Below are positions 11,197-23,214 of a stretch of 64,000 bases of DNA, piece by piece; position 1 is the stretch's first letter, and each line of letters starts with the position of its first letter. The notes beneath the pieces are model-generated. The model was not told the origin of the DNA. It did not search any database and was given only the letters and a program-made list of their open reading frames with translations. The position numbers and the translations under genes were made by a program. This DNA comes from Cavenderia fasciculata (taxonomy: Eukaryota; Evosea; Eumycetozoa; Acytosteliales; Cavenderiaceae), in assembly GCF_000203815.1 (NCBI RefSeq), contig NW_004457734.1:937233-1001232 (forward strand). Reading direction: 5' to 3'.

Positions 11197-12060
11197 TTTT
11201 TTTAGTATATATACAATTAATATTTATTAATATCTATCTATCTATTTATCTATTATTATTATTACTATTATTACTATTATTTGATACAAAAATATTTTTG
11301 TTTGGAATGAAATGGTTGAAATGATTGATTTGATTAATAATAATAATAATATTAATATTAATGCTTCCAACCCAAAATTAAACCAAAAATAATAAATAAC
11401 CCAAAAATCGCATTCAGTTCACTCTCTCTCTCGTCATAGCATGCTAGGATAAATGGATTGATTCATCACTGTTCTCTACAATTTCATCTTACTGCAGCTC
11501 AACCAAAACAATTCGATTCATTTCATTCCCATCCCAACACATATAATTTTGATATTGATTCTCATCCATTTTGCATATGATTTGGTTTTTGTCGACTTCA
11601 CATCAATTCCCACCATTAAACTCAAATACTACCCCAGCCCACTCACAATCAATCACACCCATTCCAGTTGTTTTTTGAAACCCAACTCTTCCATATTGAA
11701 TACCCATCAAAAATCTGATTGTTGATAAAAATAAATAAACAAACAATCAGAATCAGAATCATACCATATTCTGATTATATACAATTTTACATTGTCATTT
11801 ACAGTATTGTTATTTACATCAACCAAAAAAAATAAATGCAAGAGAGAGAAAAAGAGAGGTAAAACTTTTTTGAACCAATTATTATTGAATAAAGAATAGA
11901 ATATTCTATTTGTATTGGGTGATTAAAAAAGAATGATCTTTCTTTCTTTCTATCTATTGGATGATAATATTCGATTAAAAGAGTTCCTGTAATTTTTTGA
12001 GGATTATTACTATTTTTCAATATTAAAATTGTGTAGTTCATCGGATGTTGCGACATTCGT
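11197..12060. other. Divergent intergenic region, 0.86 kb
   Basis: Shared upstream region of the thioredoxin (minus) and MYG1 (plus) genes. It is AT-rich with TAT/TTA runs near 11235-11360 and a perfect 10-bp palindrome TAGCATGCTA at 11437-11446. A C-rich strand bias at about 11450-11700 is visible. No exon supported; nothing else seen. Confidence 0.45.
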
Positions 12061-13313
12061 ATGTTTCGGTTTGCAATGAAAAGACTTCATAGTCAACTAG
12101 ATAGTAATAGTAATAATATTATGTCTCAATTAACTATTTGTACACACAGTGGATCATTCCACGCCGATGAAGCATTAGCTTGTTTCCTTTTAAAACTTAC
12201 CGATCAATTCAAAGATGCTAGTATGTCGAATCTAACTATAGATCAAAAGAATGATGAATACATACTTACTTACTTGCTCTCGTTTGAATGTAGAGATTAT
12301 TAGATCAAGAGATACTGAAGTTGTAAAGGCTGCTGATGTAGCTGTAGATGTAGGTGCTGAATACAATCAAAGTAAACATAGATATGATCATCATCAAGCT
12401 GGTTTCACTGAAATCTTTGGTGATGGTTTCAAGACTAAATTAAGTAGTGCTGGTTTAATTTACAAGTATGAATGAAACAACAACATCAACAACAAGACTA
12501 TTTAACCAACAATAATATTGACAAACTCTCTCTCTCTTTTTTTTTATAGACATTTTGGTAAAGAAATTATCAAGAATAGATTACAACTTGATGAAAGAAA
12601 GGTAAACCTTATTTATAAAAAGGTTTATGCCAATGCAATTGAAGAGTTGGATGGTATGGACAATGGAATTGAAAGATATCCAATTGATGTCAAACCATTG
12701 TATGCAGTTACATCGACTATTGGTAACAGAGTTGCTAGTCTCAATCCAAGTTGGAATGAACCACAAGACGATGACATTTTGTTCAAGCAATTTGAAAAGG
12801 CAATGACAATGATGGGTGAATACTTTTTGGACAAGGTCGACTATTATGGTAAGAGTTGGGTTCCAGCCTACGACATTGTAGAGACTGCCGTTAAAAATAG
12901 ATCATCGGTTCACTCGTCGGGTGAAATCATCATTCTCGATCAATACTGTCCATGGAAAGACCATCTCTACCACGTTGAAGATGTTCTATCCATTCAAACC
13001 AAAATCAAATTTGTCTTGTACCAAGATACTCTTGGTTCATGGCGTATTCAAGCTGTCAATCTCGACTCTCATTCATTTGCTCTTCGTAAGGCTCTTTTGG
13101 AAGCATGGCGTGGAAAACGTGATCAAGAATTAAGTGATATCATTGGTATTGAAGGTTGCATCTTTACTCGTACGTAGATTAATTAAAAACTTTTAAACTC
13201 TGATTAAATGATTAATTAATTATTCTTTTTTTATTTATCTAGATGCAAATGGATTTATTGGTGGACATAAAACGAAAGAAGGTGCTTTAACCATGGCAAT
13301 CAAATCATTATAA
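12061..13313 (+). CDS. myg1: MYG1 family 3'-5' RNA exonuclease (UPF0160)
   Basis: Four exons, 12061-12220, 12294-12465, 12550-13169 and 13243-13313, encode 340 residues. The DHH-like metal-binding motifs are present: HSGSFHADEALACFLL near residue 30 and DVGAEYNQSKHRYDHHQ around 75-90. The C-terminal GFIGGHKTKEGAL motif is restored only when the small last exon is joined at ACT-C / AT-GCA. MYG1 proteins process RNA in nucleus/nucleolus and mitochondria. The first ATG adds a basic, Ser-rich leader (MFRFAMKRLHSQL) ahead of a second in-frame ATG at 12121, so dual targeting from two starts is possible. Length and motifs match the family well. Confidence 0.95.
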
Positions 13314-13381
13314 ATCAATTTAATATTTAATGATTAAGTAATTTTTGATTTATTGTTTGTTTTATTTATTTTTTTAAAAAT

Positions 13382-14306
13382 TTAAGAATTAATTTCCTTT
13401 ACTTTGGATTCAGTTGCTTTGGTAACTTGAGCAATGAAATCATCTGTCATTTTTTGGATATTCTTTTCAATAGTCTTTTCATCGTCCTTGGTCAATCTAA
13501 ATTGTTTCACGACACTGTCAGTCGTTTCCTTGCGGTGTCTACGAACACTGACCTTTGCTTCCTCAGAGATCGTGTTTACATTTTTAAGAAGCTTATTACG
13601 AAGATCTTGTGTTGGTTTTGGTAAAGAGATACGAATCAATGTTCCAACTGCGGTTGGATTAAGTCCCAAATCTGATTTTTGTAATGCTTTTTCAATATTT
13701 TTTAACATCTAAAGAAAAAAAACAATAATAAGTAAGTATAAGTATAATATATTCTATTCTATCTTCTTATTTCTTATTTACATTTGGATCATATGGAGTA
13801 ATATGAAGAGTAAGAGCATCTTTAATTGTAATCATTGCCATGTGTTGAATTTGCATATTTCCATTTGGCGTTTCAACGGTGATACGTTCCAATAGTTCTG
13901 GACCGGCACGACCAACTCTGATATCTCCAAACTGACGTTTGACAAAGTCCATTGTAGCTTCGCATCTTTGTTTCATTGTTGAAAGGTCTACTTGTTTAAT
14001 GTTGGCATAGGGGATCTCTTCTTTACCCTTGTCCTTGCCACCACCTCCACCCTTTTTGGCAGCACGTTCCAAAAACATTGACGGTGTTCTGATATAAGGC
14101 ATTGATGAAGATCTGCTCAAAAAGGTTCTGATCAATGGTGATGGTGCAGAACCTGGAGCAGTCGACAACAAAGTAGCCGAAGTGTATGAATAGGTTGGAC
14201 TTATCTTTACACTTGATGTTTGACGTAATGGTTGTTGCTCACCATTATTCATACATTGTGTTAATAATTTTGATACTGTTGTTGGTTTGTTTACTACTCT
14301 TTGCAT
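13382..14306 (-). CDS. Mitochondrial ribosome recycling factor
   Basis: Exons 14306-13782 and 13708-13382 (intron 13709-13781) give 283 residues. About 95 N-terminal residues are Ser/Thr/Arg-rich with few acids, as expected of a mitochondrial transit peptide. The rest is a complete RRF: RCEATMDFVKRQFGDIRVGRAGPELLERITVE, which matches the bacterial start of domain I, DPN at the splice junction, MLKNIEKALQKSDLGLNPTAVG, and a C-terminal helix ending VTKATESKVKEINS. RRF separates subunits of terminated ribosomes together with EF-G. The gene is convergent with MYG1, with only about 70 bp between stops. Confidence 0.93.
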
Positions 14307-15497
14307 TCTTTCCTCTTCTTCCTCCTTTTCTCTCTAAAGATTAATAACAAAAAGTGATCAACACTTTAAGCCAGGGCATTGCTTGTTTGAACAGACACAA
14401 CCCCCAATTTTGTTTTTTTTTTTTTTTTTCTCTTTCTCAATACCTCTTGAATCAAGCAAAGTTAGCTTTGCTCACCTCATCGTTCGAAACCAGTATTATT
14501 ATCAATTACAAAGTGTAGATAGAGTATTTGTTTGTTTATTTATTTATTACTCTAACAGCACTAATGGTGGTAATAACTAACTGTTGTTTTGTTTGGAGAT
14601 TGAAATGTTTATTAACCTCACACCAATCTCATTCAATGAAGAAGAATCTAGATTATAACCCTCTTTTGAACTAATTTTATAAAGAAGACTATTATCACCT
14701 CGACGTCTCAAGAGAGCTCTTTTAAATAAGGGTGTATCTCTGTGGGATGATTCATTGGGGGATGCTCGACGATCATCCGTTGTTGCCTAAAAAGATGGTT
14801 GGGACAGGCCCTATGAAATATCATGTGCGTACTTGGGAACAGGCCTAGTGAAGAGATTAATCGTGTGTATCGACTTTCGATATTTTGGTTATGTGATCGT
14901 CGTCTTCGTTTAGAGCCACATTCTTGGCACTCTCTCATTCCCACCCCTCAAGTCAAAAGGAGTTTCCTTATTGCGTATCAGTCAGTAATGAATAAAGGGT
15001 TGTGTCTGAAGAATAATAACACATTTGCAGGAGGGACAGGGATTAGGTTTTTTAGAAGGGAAGGGGATTTACATCAATCAATCACACACCATTACTTTTA
15101 CTTTTAGTTTGTGTGTTTGTTGTTATGGTAGGTTAGGTTTGGTTGATGATTGGCGACGGATGATCTTGCTTTTGGTCTATCTGTCTATCTGTTGTGGTGT
15201 TGGTGGTGTTGGTATTATTGTTGTTGTGTTTTGCCCTTTCGACCTCTGTCCAGCCACCACTCACTATAGACCGCAACAATAAGAACAACAATAATAATAG
15301 CAGCACATGATGAACAAACTATAAAACTTATATCATAATTTAATTCAATTCATTTCATTACATTCTCTTTTGTCTAGCTATCGTATCGTATCGTATCATC
15401 GATCATTCAGTTATTTATCGAAGCAGACAAGATAGATGTAATTAAAGAGATAATAGAGAGAGAGAGAGAGAGACAGAGACTAGAGTAGATTGAGGGA
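14307..15497. other. Divergent intergenic region, 1.2 kb, with a GC-richer repeat-bearing patch
   Basis: Upstream DNA of the RRF (minus) and Gln-rich (plus) genes. About 14700-15060 is clearly less AT-rich than typical intergenic DNA here, is open in several frames for 60-95 codons without ATG-led or recognisable products, and carries short repeats: CGACGATCA near 14765 against TGATCGTCG near 14893, and an imperfect direct repeat around GGGACAGGCC and GGGAACAGGCC (14800-14850). A (GA)n tract at about 15453-15480 precedes the plus-strand start. Confidence 0.45.
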
Positions 15498-16475
15498 ATG
15501 GATCACCAACAGCAATATAAACATAAGCAACAACAACAACAACAATACCAATATACTATAAAACAAGAGAATAATAATAATAATAATGGTGGTATACCAA
15601 GCCCTTTACCAGGAGGTGTACCTCCTCCTATTAATAGTCAGTCGTCAAACAACACAAAAGGATTGGTCATACCCAAATCGAAAATGCCAACTTCATTGAC
15701 ACCAGAGGGAGAACAATTATCCAAAGATCTTGCACATGAACGATCAATGTCTTTTAAAACACAAATCAAGGCATCTAGTATACACTTGAGTACTGGGGGA
15801 CTTGAAATTTATTTGGACCCGAATAATAATGTTTCGGCATCTGGCGACCCGGTTCCACCTATAGCATCAACCTTTATAGATACCTCTAATATTATTAAAC
15901 AAGAATCTTCATCACCTTCACCAAATCCTGATACTACTAATCCAACAACGCCACAACAACAACATCAACAACTACATAACCAACAACAAATACCAACTAC
16001 TAATCAACAATTACAACACCAACAACACCAATTGCAACAACAACAACAACAACAATTACAACAACACCAACAACACCAACAACACCAATTACAACAACAA
16101 CAACAACAACAACAACAACATAGACAAGGAACACAAGGATTCCAAATACCAATGCATGGACAATTTTATTATTATCCAGCATCACAAATTCAATACCAAG
16201 GTGTTCCAATAACTTCACATCCACATGCTCATCCTCCTCAATCTAATCAACAACAACAACCACAACCGATGAATATTGATGAGTTATCATATCAACAACA
16301 ACAACAACAACAACACCATAAAGATAATGAAGGTTAAAAAAAAAGACAAAGATAGATATATATATAATATATATATGAACCATATTGTAATAAAGCTAAC
16401 TTTAATTTCTTTAAAGGACTGACGAATAGTTGGGCTACATTGTCATTCAATGAAAATATCCTTGGAAACCTTTAG
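15498..16475 (+). CDS. Gln-rich protein of unknown function, probable two exons
   Basis: The first exon from ATG at 15498 contains long CAA (Gln) tracts at both ends and one non-repetitive block, about residues 55-115, with KGLVIPKSKMPTSLTPEGEQ and HERSMSFKTQIKASSIHL. Without splicing the frame stops at 16335-16337 (279 residues). Splicing GTTAAA at 16333 to the TTTAAAG acceptor ending at 16416 replaces the abrupt end with 19 codons that read GLTNSWATLSFNENILGNL before TAG at 16473-16475, giving 297 residues. The non-repetitive tail makes the spliced form more likely; this is my inference. Gln-rich proteins of this type are often transcription-related, but no DNA-binding domain is visible. 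Confidence 0.65.
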
Positions 16476-16645
16476 CTGCTCATAGTGTGGGTGAGTGAAG
16501 ATTTTTGATGATACTTTTCCACACCTTCGGCACTCACCCCCCTACCCAACTCCTATACTATCTATTGATTTTCATTCTATTTGTTCTTTTATCTATTTGT
16601 ATTTATTTATATTTATTTATATTTATTATTATTTATTCAAAAGAC

Positions 16646-17968
16646 ATGTCGAAAAGAAAAGGAAACGATAAAGAGGATTACCTAGGTGGAGATGATGTTG
16701 TTGATCAGGTATCATCACAGAAAGTTCAACATGACATAAAGAGAACTAAACAAACCATTAATAATAATAATAGTCATAGTAATAATAATAATACACCTAA
16801 AAAGAACAACAACAACAACAATAACAATAATAACAATAAAAACAATCATAATAATAATCATAACAATCATAACAAATCAAATAATAATAATACACCTAAA
16901 AAACAACAACAACAACAACAACAACAATTAATCGCTGACAAGAAGAAGTTATCGACACCAACATCATCTTCATCTTCTTCAATTTCATCATCAACAGCTG
17001 AACAAGTTATAACTTTAACTTCAACATCTTCTTCTTCATCTTCATCATCATCATCATCATCATCAACAACTTTTTCAGTTGTAAAGAAAAAGGATGAAAG
17101 TAAAGATTTAATTAGAGTTTATGCTGATGGTATTTATGACTTGTTTCACTTTGGACATGCACGTTCATTACAACAAGCCAAATTACTATTCCCAAATACA
17201 CATTTGATCGTTGGTGTTTGTAATGATGAATTGACTCATCGACTAAAAGGAAAGACTGTGATGGATCACAAGGAACGTGCCGAATCGCTGAGACATTGCA
17301 AATGGGTTGATGAAGTGGTCGAGAATGCACCATGGATTGTGACACAAGAGTTTATCGATGAACATGAAATTGACTTTGTTGCACACGGCGAAGACGCTTG
17401 TCTCGACAAGGATGGCAATGACATTTATCAATTTGTAAAGGATCAAGGTAAATTCAAGACCATCAAGAGAACCGATGGTATCTCTACCTCTGACATTATC
17501 CTTCGTATCGTAAAGGATTATGACAGTTATGTCAATCGTAATCTAAAACGTGGATACACTAGAAAAGAAATGAATGTCTCTGCACTCAAAGAAGCCAGTC
17601 TTCAAGTTGAAGAGAAATTCAGTCAAATCAGATCAAAAGTTTTGGATTCCGTAAAGACTTGGTCAAATGAACATCACATGTTGGACTTTTTGAAAAGATT
17701 TAGTGTAACTATAAATTACAAAATTAAATTTAATTATGATTATCTCTTATCAATAATAATACTTATTTTTGGTACTTTTTTTTTATAGAAACGATTACCA
17801 AATATATTGGCAATTGAAAATAATAATAATAATGGAAATTTATTATCACCAACATCTTCAAATGACGAATTTGAATATGATCAAGATGATGGAACAAGTC
17901 CACCAAACTATCCATTAAGTCCACCTACTTTGAGTGGTATTACCAAGGGTCCCCAAGATTATATTTAA
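16646..17968 (+). CDS. Choline-phosphate cytidylyltransferase
   Basis: Exons 16646-17704 and 17789-17968 encode 412 residues. ATG at 16646 is preferred; the frame is open upstream but encodes only hydrophobic AT-rich residues. After about 150 residues of Asn, Gln and Ser runs comes the nucleotidyltransferase core: [20 protein letters not shown] with HFGH at 168-171, [19 protein letters not shown] and [11 protein letters not shown] (RTDGIST 275-281). A helix with [22 protein letters not shown] resembles the membrane-sensing M domain, followed by a short Ser/Pro tail. The enzyme makes CDP-choline from CTP and phosphocholine, the rate-limiting step of phosphatidylcholine synthesis, and is normally switched on by binding membranes. 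Confidence 0.94.
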
Positions 17969-18194
17969 CTTCAACTTAAACTTCAACTTAAACAACAACA
18001 CATACATCATTTATTTATTATATTAATTAATATTATTATTATGCAACAACAACAACACAACAGGAACAATATCTCTCTATTTGTAATATATATTTTTAAA
18101 AATTTACCAATTCTTTAATATTATAATATTTTTTTTTGAAAGTTTATTTAAATATTTAATTAATTCTAATTCTATTTTGGTTATTAATATTGGA

Positions 18195-20497
18195 TTAACT
18201 TCCTAATGAACCACAATCAACAAAGTAATCTACACGTTCATCTCTACTTTCAGAATCAGATTCCGAGTCTGAATTGTTATAGGTGGAAGTGTTGGACATA
18301 TTTTTATCACGGCTATGAGTCTTTACTTTACTGGCAAAAGAGACTCTTTTTTCTGGGCCATCATGATCGTCATCTTGGTCCTCGTCATCACTATTAAAGG
18401 CGGCTTCACCAGTCTCTGCATTTGCTACTTGAACACCACTATATCTCTTCTTTCTAATCAATCTCAACATTCCCTTTGAAGACCAGAATTGATGTTGAAT
18501 TTGTTCATATTCTTGATGTAACATTGTTAATCTAAATTTAAAATAGAAAATAGAAAAAGAATTAATTAATATATATATTATTTTGTTACTTGACTTTGAT
18601 TTAATTACTTTTTAGTATCAGGATTAAAATAAGGTTCACCACACATTGCTTTTCTCTTTAAACAAGCAAATATAGTACCATGAATAGTTGCCAAAGAACG
18701 ATCAATACTTGTATTATCTATTTGTGGAATCTTTAAAATAATAGAAAAAAAAAAAAAAATTTTAATTTAAAAAAAAAGGGAAATTATAATTCTCTTTTTA
18801 GTTTTTTACTTACTGAAATGGAATCAGCACCTTGACATAGATAATTATTAATGATACGAATATTTTTAAAATATTTGGTATATTTGTTTTGGTGTGGATC
18901 CAAAGTCATATATTTCGATCGAATGGCAAATCGTTCTTTGTGTTTGGCTTCGTTACTTATATACATTAGGAATGGAATACAGGATGGATGTTTTTCACAC
19001 AATCTAATAATGATACGTGTATCAAGATGTACACCTTCAACAATTAATGATTCATTTCTCTTTTCATATTGATCAATTAATGAATCCAATTTGTTAAAAA
19101 TCATATCATTTTGTGCTTCATATCCTTGTAAAATCTAAAAAAAAAAATAGAAATAAATTAAATTAATATTAAATTCTATCTATCATTTTGTTTTCCTTTT
19201 CTTTTTTGTTTTTTTTTTGTTTCTTTTTACCTTTTCTTTATGAGATAAAGAAGAATTTGAAATAATTTCACCAGCATGATAGGTTGATGCCCATAAAATA
19301 GGTGATTCAGTACGACTAATAAATTTTCTAAGGATTTGACGGATGTTATCGGTAGAGATGACAGCAGCAAATCCAATACGACTAGCAAGAAGTGCAGTCA
19401 ATGTACTCTTACCACATCCACTGGTACCTCCAAGTAGAATGGTAAATGAATGTTTCTTTTCCTGAACGTCACATGCAACTGGAAAATCAGATATGTATTG
19501 TGGTTTGCTGTATTGATAGGTTGACAATATGTGACCAACTATATAGTAGAATGTACTTCTGAGCAAACTGACACAATATACAGGTAGATTATCAGCGTTG
19601 CTAAAGTTGTTATAATTGTTACTGTTAAAGTTGTGTTGTGGTGGTGCTGGTGGAAGAGGATGACCTTGTTGGTTTTGTTGGTTTTGTTGTTGTTGTTCCA
19701 CTTCGACACGACAGTTTTCCAATTGATCAAATATCGAACTTGTAATTTGTCTAGCGTGCAATGATTTACAACCCATGAATTTTAGTGTCAAATTTAAATG
19801 ATATCTACTATATCTTTTAATATTATCATTTTGATGAAAGTAAAGTGCTTGATTTACATCAAAGAAATTAATATAATCAAATATCTAAAAAAATAATAGA
19901 GAGAAATAAAGAAAAAGAGATAGATTAGAAATCAAATTGTCCTTTCATGGTTGGAAAGATGGGTACATCATCATTTATCAAGAGATCGATCGGGTGACTA
20001 TCGACGATCGACTGACGATCGACGATCGATCTCTAGATTTGGGTTCGATTTGAATTCTTACTACTTACCTCCTTGGTATTAGATAGATCTTGAAGTGGAT
20101 TAGTTGAACTATGGTGAATGAATGGATGACCAAGTTTGCCATTGGGAGAATGTTGAGCGTATGCAACGCTTGGTAGAGGTACCAATGGTTTTGCACAAAA
20201 CTCTTTGTTGTTGGTGAGAGCGTCCTCTACGATATATATGTATGCCAATGTTCCATCCCTTATACAATCTGCATGTTGAATCATTGATGATGCAGACAAT
20301 GGATTACTATTACTATTAACGTTATTACTAGTAGTATTCAATGCAGATGACGACGGTGCAGTCTCACCAAGCAATGAAGGTAATGGTGGTAATGGAGCAA
20401 CATTCATATTGCCATTAATATTACCATTACCATTAACATTAACATTACCATTGTTCAATAGATTTAACTTTGAAGTTTGAGATATTACTTGTTCCAT
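18195..20497 (-). CDS. LPA1-like P-loop kinase (2-phosphoglycerate kinase family)
   Basis: Five exons on the minus strand (20497-20069, 19884-19231, 19134-18814, 18730-18609, 18531-18195) give 620 residues. An Asn/Ser-rich leader is followed by KFMGCKSLHARQIT, then the Walker A GGTSGCGKST and ISTDNIRQILR, ILWASTYHAGE, VEGVHLDTRII, RSKYMTLDPHQNKYTKYFKN and IDRSLATIHGTIFACLKRK. This order and wording match plant LPA1 (LOW PHYTIC ACID 1) and, more distantly, archaeal 2-phosphoglycerate kinase. The C-terminus is Asp/Ser-rich. In plants the protein affects inositol hexakisphosphate levels; the reaction is unsettled. Intron 1 (19885-20068) is the longest and contains a hairpin described separately. 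Confidence 0.9.
19981..20034. repeat. Intronic hairpin with heptamer direct repeats
   Basis: A 54-bp element inside intron 1 of the LPA1-like gene begins AGAGATCGATCG and ends with its exact reverse complement, CGATCGATCTCT. The loop contains three copies of GACGATC. It is strikingly GC-richer than the intron around it. Confidence 0.85.
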
Positions 20498-22017
20498 TAT
20501 TTCCTTGAGACTTGAGAGATATATATGTATATATACAAATTAATATATAGATGTGTGTGTGTAAATGAATAAATAGTTTGCAGCAACAGCAGTTGAACTG
20601 TTAGATATTATTTTAATGTTGTAAGAATAAGAGGAGGAGGAGGGGGAGGAGGAGGAGTTTAAATAAATAAATAATAAGACTATAATATAATAATAATAAT
20701 AATATACACGGAGATGAGGATGAGGATGTGGGTAGGAGGTGGAAGATGGGGAGTTTGTTGGGAGTGTGTAAATGATGATTGTGTGTTTGTGTTTAACAAT
20801 GAGATAGAACTTTTGGGTTCTACTCTTGGTGACCGAGGGTTGCTGGCTGAATTGTCTGTGAGGAAGATCTTCTCAGCTAGTGTAGAATATATAAAATTAA
20901 ATTGTTTAATTTGTTGGTTTGGTTACAGCTCAGCTGATTCCTCTGCTTGAAAGGAAAAAAAAGTTCAAAAAAACTTTCAAACTTTGCCTTTATAATTTTA
21001 ATGACAAGCATGCTCTGCGATAGGTCACCGATTCATTGAACCGCCGTTCAATTCAACCAACATATTCTTAATAATGAAGAACCTCAGAGTAGGTGATTCT
21101 TGACACATAAGATTGGTTGTTCATGTGCGTGTTTCGAAGATAGAATAAAGGATAGAGGATTGACAGATATTAAAATAAACAAATAAACAAACAAACTCTA
21201 AAATATCATTAGATTTTGTGAATCATTGTCATATTATTTATTTAATTATTTATTTGTTTTTTTTTTTGTCTAAACTAAAAGAGAGAGAGAGATACAACGA
21301 GACAACGCCCACACACATTTTTTAATAAGATTTTAATATAAAAAACGATCACACCCTCTCCACCTCTACCTATCACAACACCAACGTTCGGACACACAAA
21401 TAATAATAAAATCACCGAATTTATGATTATCCATCAACCCACAAGACAGTTGTCACTCACCTATCTTCTGTCTGTTCGTTTCCACCCAACAAACCAAGGA
21501 AACAAGGATTAAAAATTAATTTTAAATATTTATTAATTATCATGACAAGACAGACGGACGTCTGCAAAAAACACAACAAAAGTATTTCAAGTCAGAACTA
21601 ATAATCATCAACACAAACAAACAAACAAACAACCTTCATTAAACAACTAACTAGCTCAACAACTAATAGTAGTAATAATAATAATACTAGGGTTGTTGCA
21701 AACATTAACAAAAGAGGCAGATATTTATTTATTTATTCACAACAGATATTCAACACAACAACATATATTATTATCTATTTTAAAACAAAAGATACACCTT
21801 TTATATTCAACTTTAACAAAACAAGAACCAATACAATACATTTTAAATAATAATAATAATAATAGAAAGAAAGAATAAGAATTTAGAAAAAAGACTTACT
21901 TTACAAACACAACATAATCAAATAAGAATTTAATCTCCACATATATAGCACAATATAAACCTTATAACTCTAAAAGTGGAGAGTTTTATATATATTGGAG
22001 CAAAATACAAGACAACT
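20498..22017. other. Divergent intergenic region, 1.5 kb
   Basis: Upstream DNA of the LPA1-like (minus) and DHHC (plus) genes. Purine-rich GGA repeats at about 20630-20660, a small hairpin TTGAAC-CGCC-GTTCAA near 21036-21051, AT tracts and CAAACA repeats at about 21610-21635. One 78-codon frame at 20714-20950 has no recognisable product. No exon supported. Confidence 0.45.
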
Positions 22018-23083
22018 ATGAGTGGTAATAAGACTACGACCATAGTTGCAAGGTTTGGGTTACAATCATTTGTGATATTGCTAGTGATCATACCCTACCT
22101 CTATATACTCAACTATGCCATATTCCCGTGGATGCACGATGTAACCACCTTTATGAGCTCTGTATTTCATTCAATTCTCGCAACGGCGCTAACTTGCCTC
22201 GTCTTAATATCCTATATACTCGTCAGTTCAACCAGCCCTGGTGATTTTAACGATACTTTATCACCTTCTTATTATTTACTTTATCCAATCTCTTCTATAA
22301 ATTCTGAAGAAGATAAAAAGTATGATGAAACATATAAGATATATATAAATAGAAAGATTATATATATATATTAATACATTGATTTATAATTTTATAGATT
22401 TTGTACAAAATGTAATCAACAAAAACCAGAAAGAGCACATCATTGCAGTAGTTGCAAAAAGTGTATTTTAAGAATGGATCATCATTGTCTGTTTATTGGC
22501 AATTGTGTTGGTCTATTCAACCAGAAATATTTTGTTTTATTCCTATTCTACGCTTCACTTTCCATATTTTATTTCTTTTATTTATTGGTTTCAAGATCAT
22601 TGGAAGTATTATTGGATTCAACTCCTGTATGTGTAAACAAAAAAAAGAAAGAAAGAAATAGTATTTTTAAAAATAGATTATTTATTTATATTTAATTTAT
22701 TTATTTATACTTTTTTTTTTTAGCAACAAACGGAATATAACTTTTTAGATATATCAAAATTATTTTTAATTGGATCATTGACAATATCGATGGTGATTAT
22801 AGAGATATCAATTACATCAATGTTGGTGAATCAATTGTGGTTGTTGGGGAATAATATGACGACGATCGAACATGAAGGTACTAAAAGAAAACTATACGGA
22901 CGAAAGGTGTTACCACACCAACTCCAACAATACCAAGACCAATTACGACGTAGCGACAAGGGTTGGATACATAATTTTTCAACTGTATTTGGTAATCCAT
23001 CTTTATCTTGGATTCTACCAGTACCACCTCATATATTAAAAAATGGTTACCAGCAAAGAAAGGGTGACATTATGGAAGTTTAA
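22018..23083 (+). CDS. DHHC-type palmitoyltransferase, small four-helix form
   Basis: Exons 22018-22319, 22398-22626 and 22724-23083 encode 296 residues. The ATG at 22018 is chosen because the frame upstream has no ATG. Four hydrophobic helices are seen (about 12-32, 42-62, 140-165, 190-215). Between helices 2 and 3 lies the Cys-rich domain [22 protein letters not shown] with DHHC at 128-131 and [13 protein letters not shown]. The TTxE motif (MTTIEHEG) follows helix 4, and a DPG-like element (SPGDF) precedes the Cys-rich domain. All features of an active protein S-acyltransferase are present. Substrates unknown; Golgi or plasma membrane location is typical of the family. Confidence 0.93.
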
Positions 23084-23214
23084 AAGTAATAAAAAGTATT
23101 AAATAACCATGCGGCAAATAACAAAATCAAAATCAAAACAAAACAAATATTTAAAATATCAAGTTTAACATTTTGAATTTTATTATTATTATTAAAATCG
23201 ATTTGGCAAGATAG

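Noticed and set aside
15930-16120. CAA-repeat tract considered as a separate satellite
   Set aside because: It is in frame and part of the Gln-rich protein, as with other Gln/Asn runs in this genome.
16505-16645. Possible hydrophobic N-terminal extension of the cytidylyltransferase
   Set aside because: It is an AT-rich Leu/Ile/Tyr/Phe stretch like translated UTR, and the family is cytosolic/nuclear; the ATG at 16646 gives a normal start.
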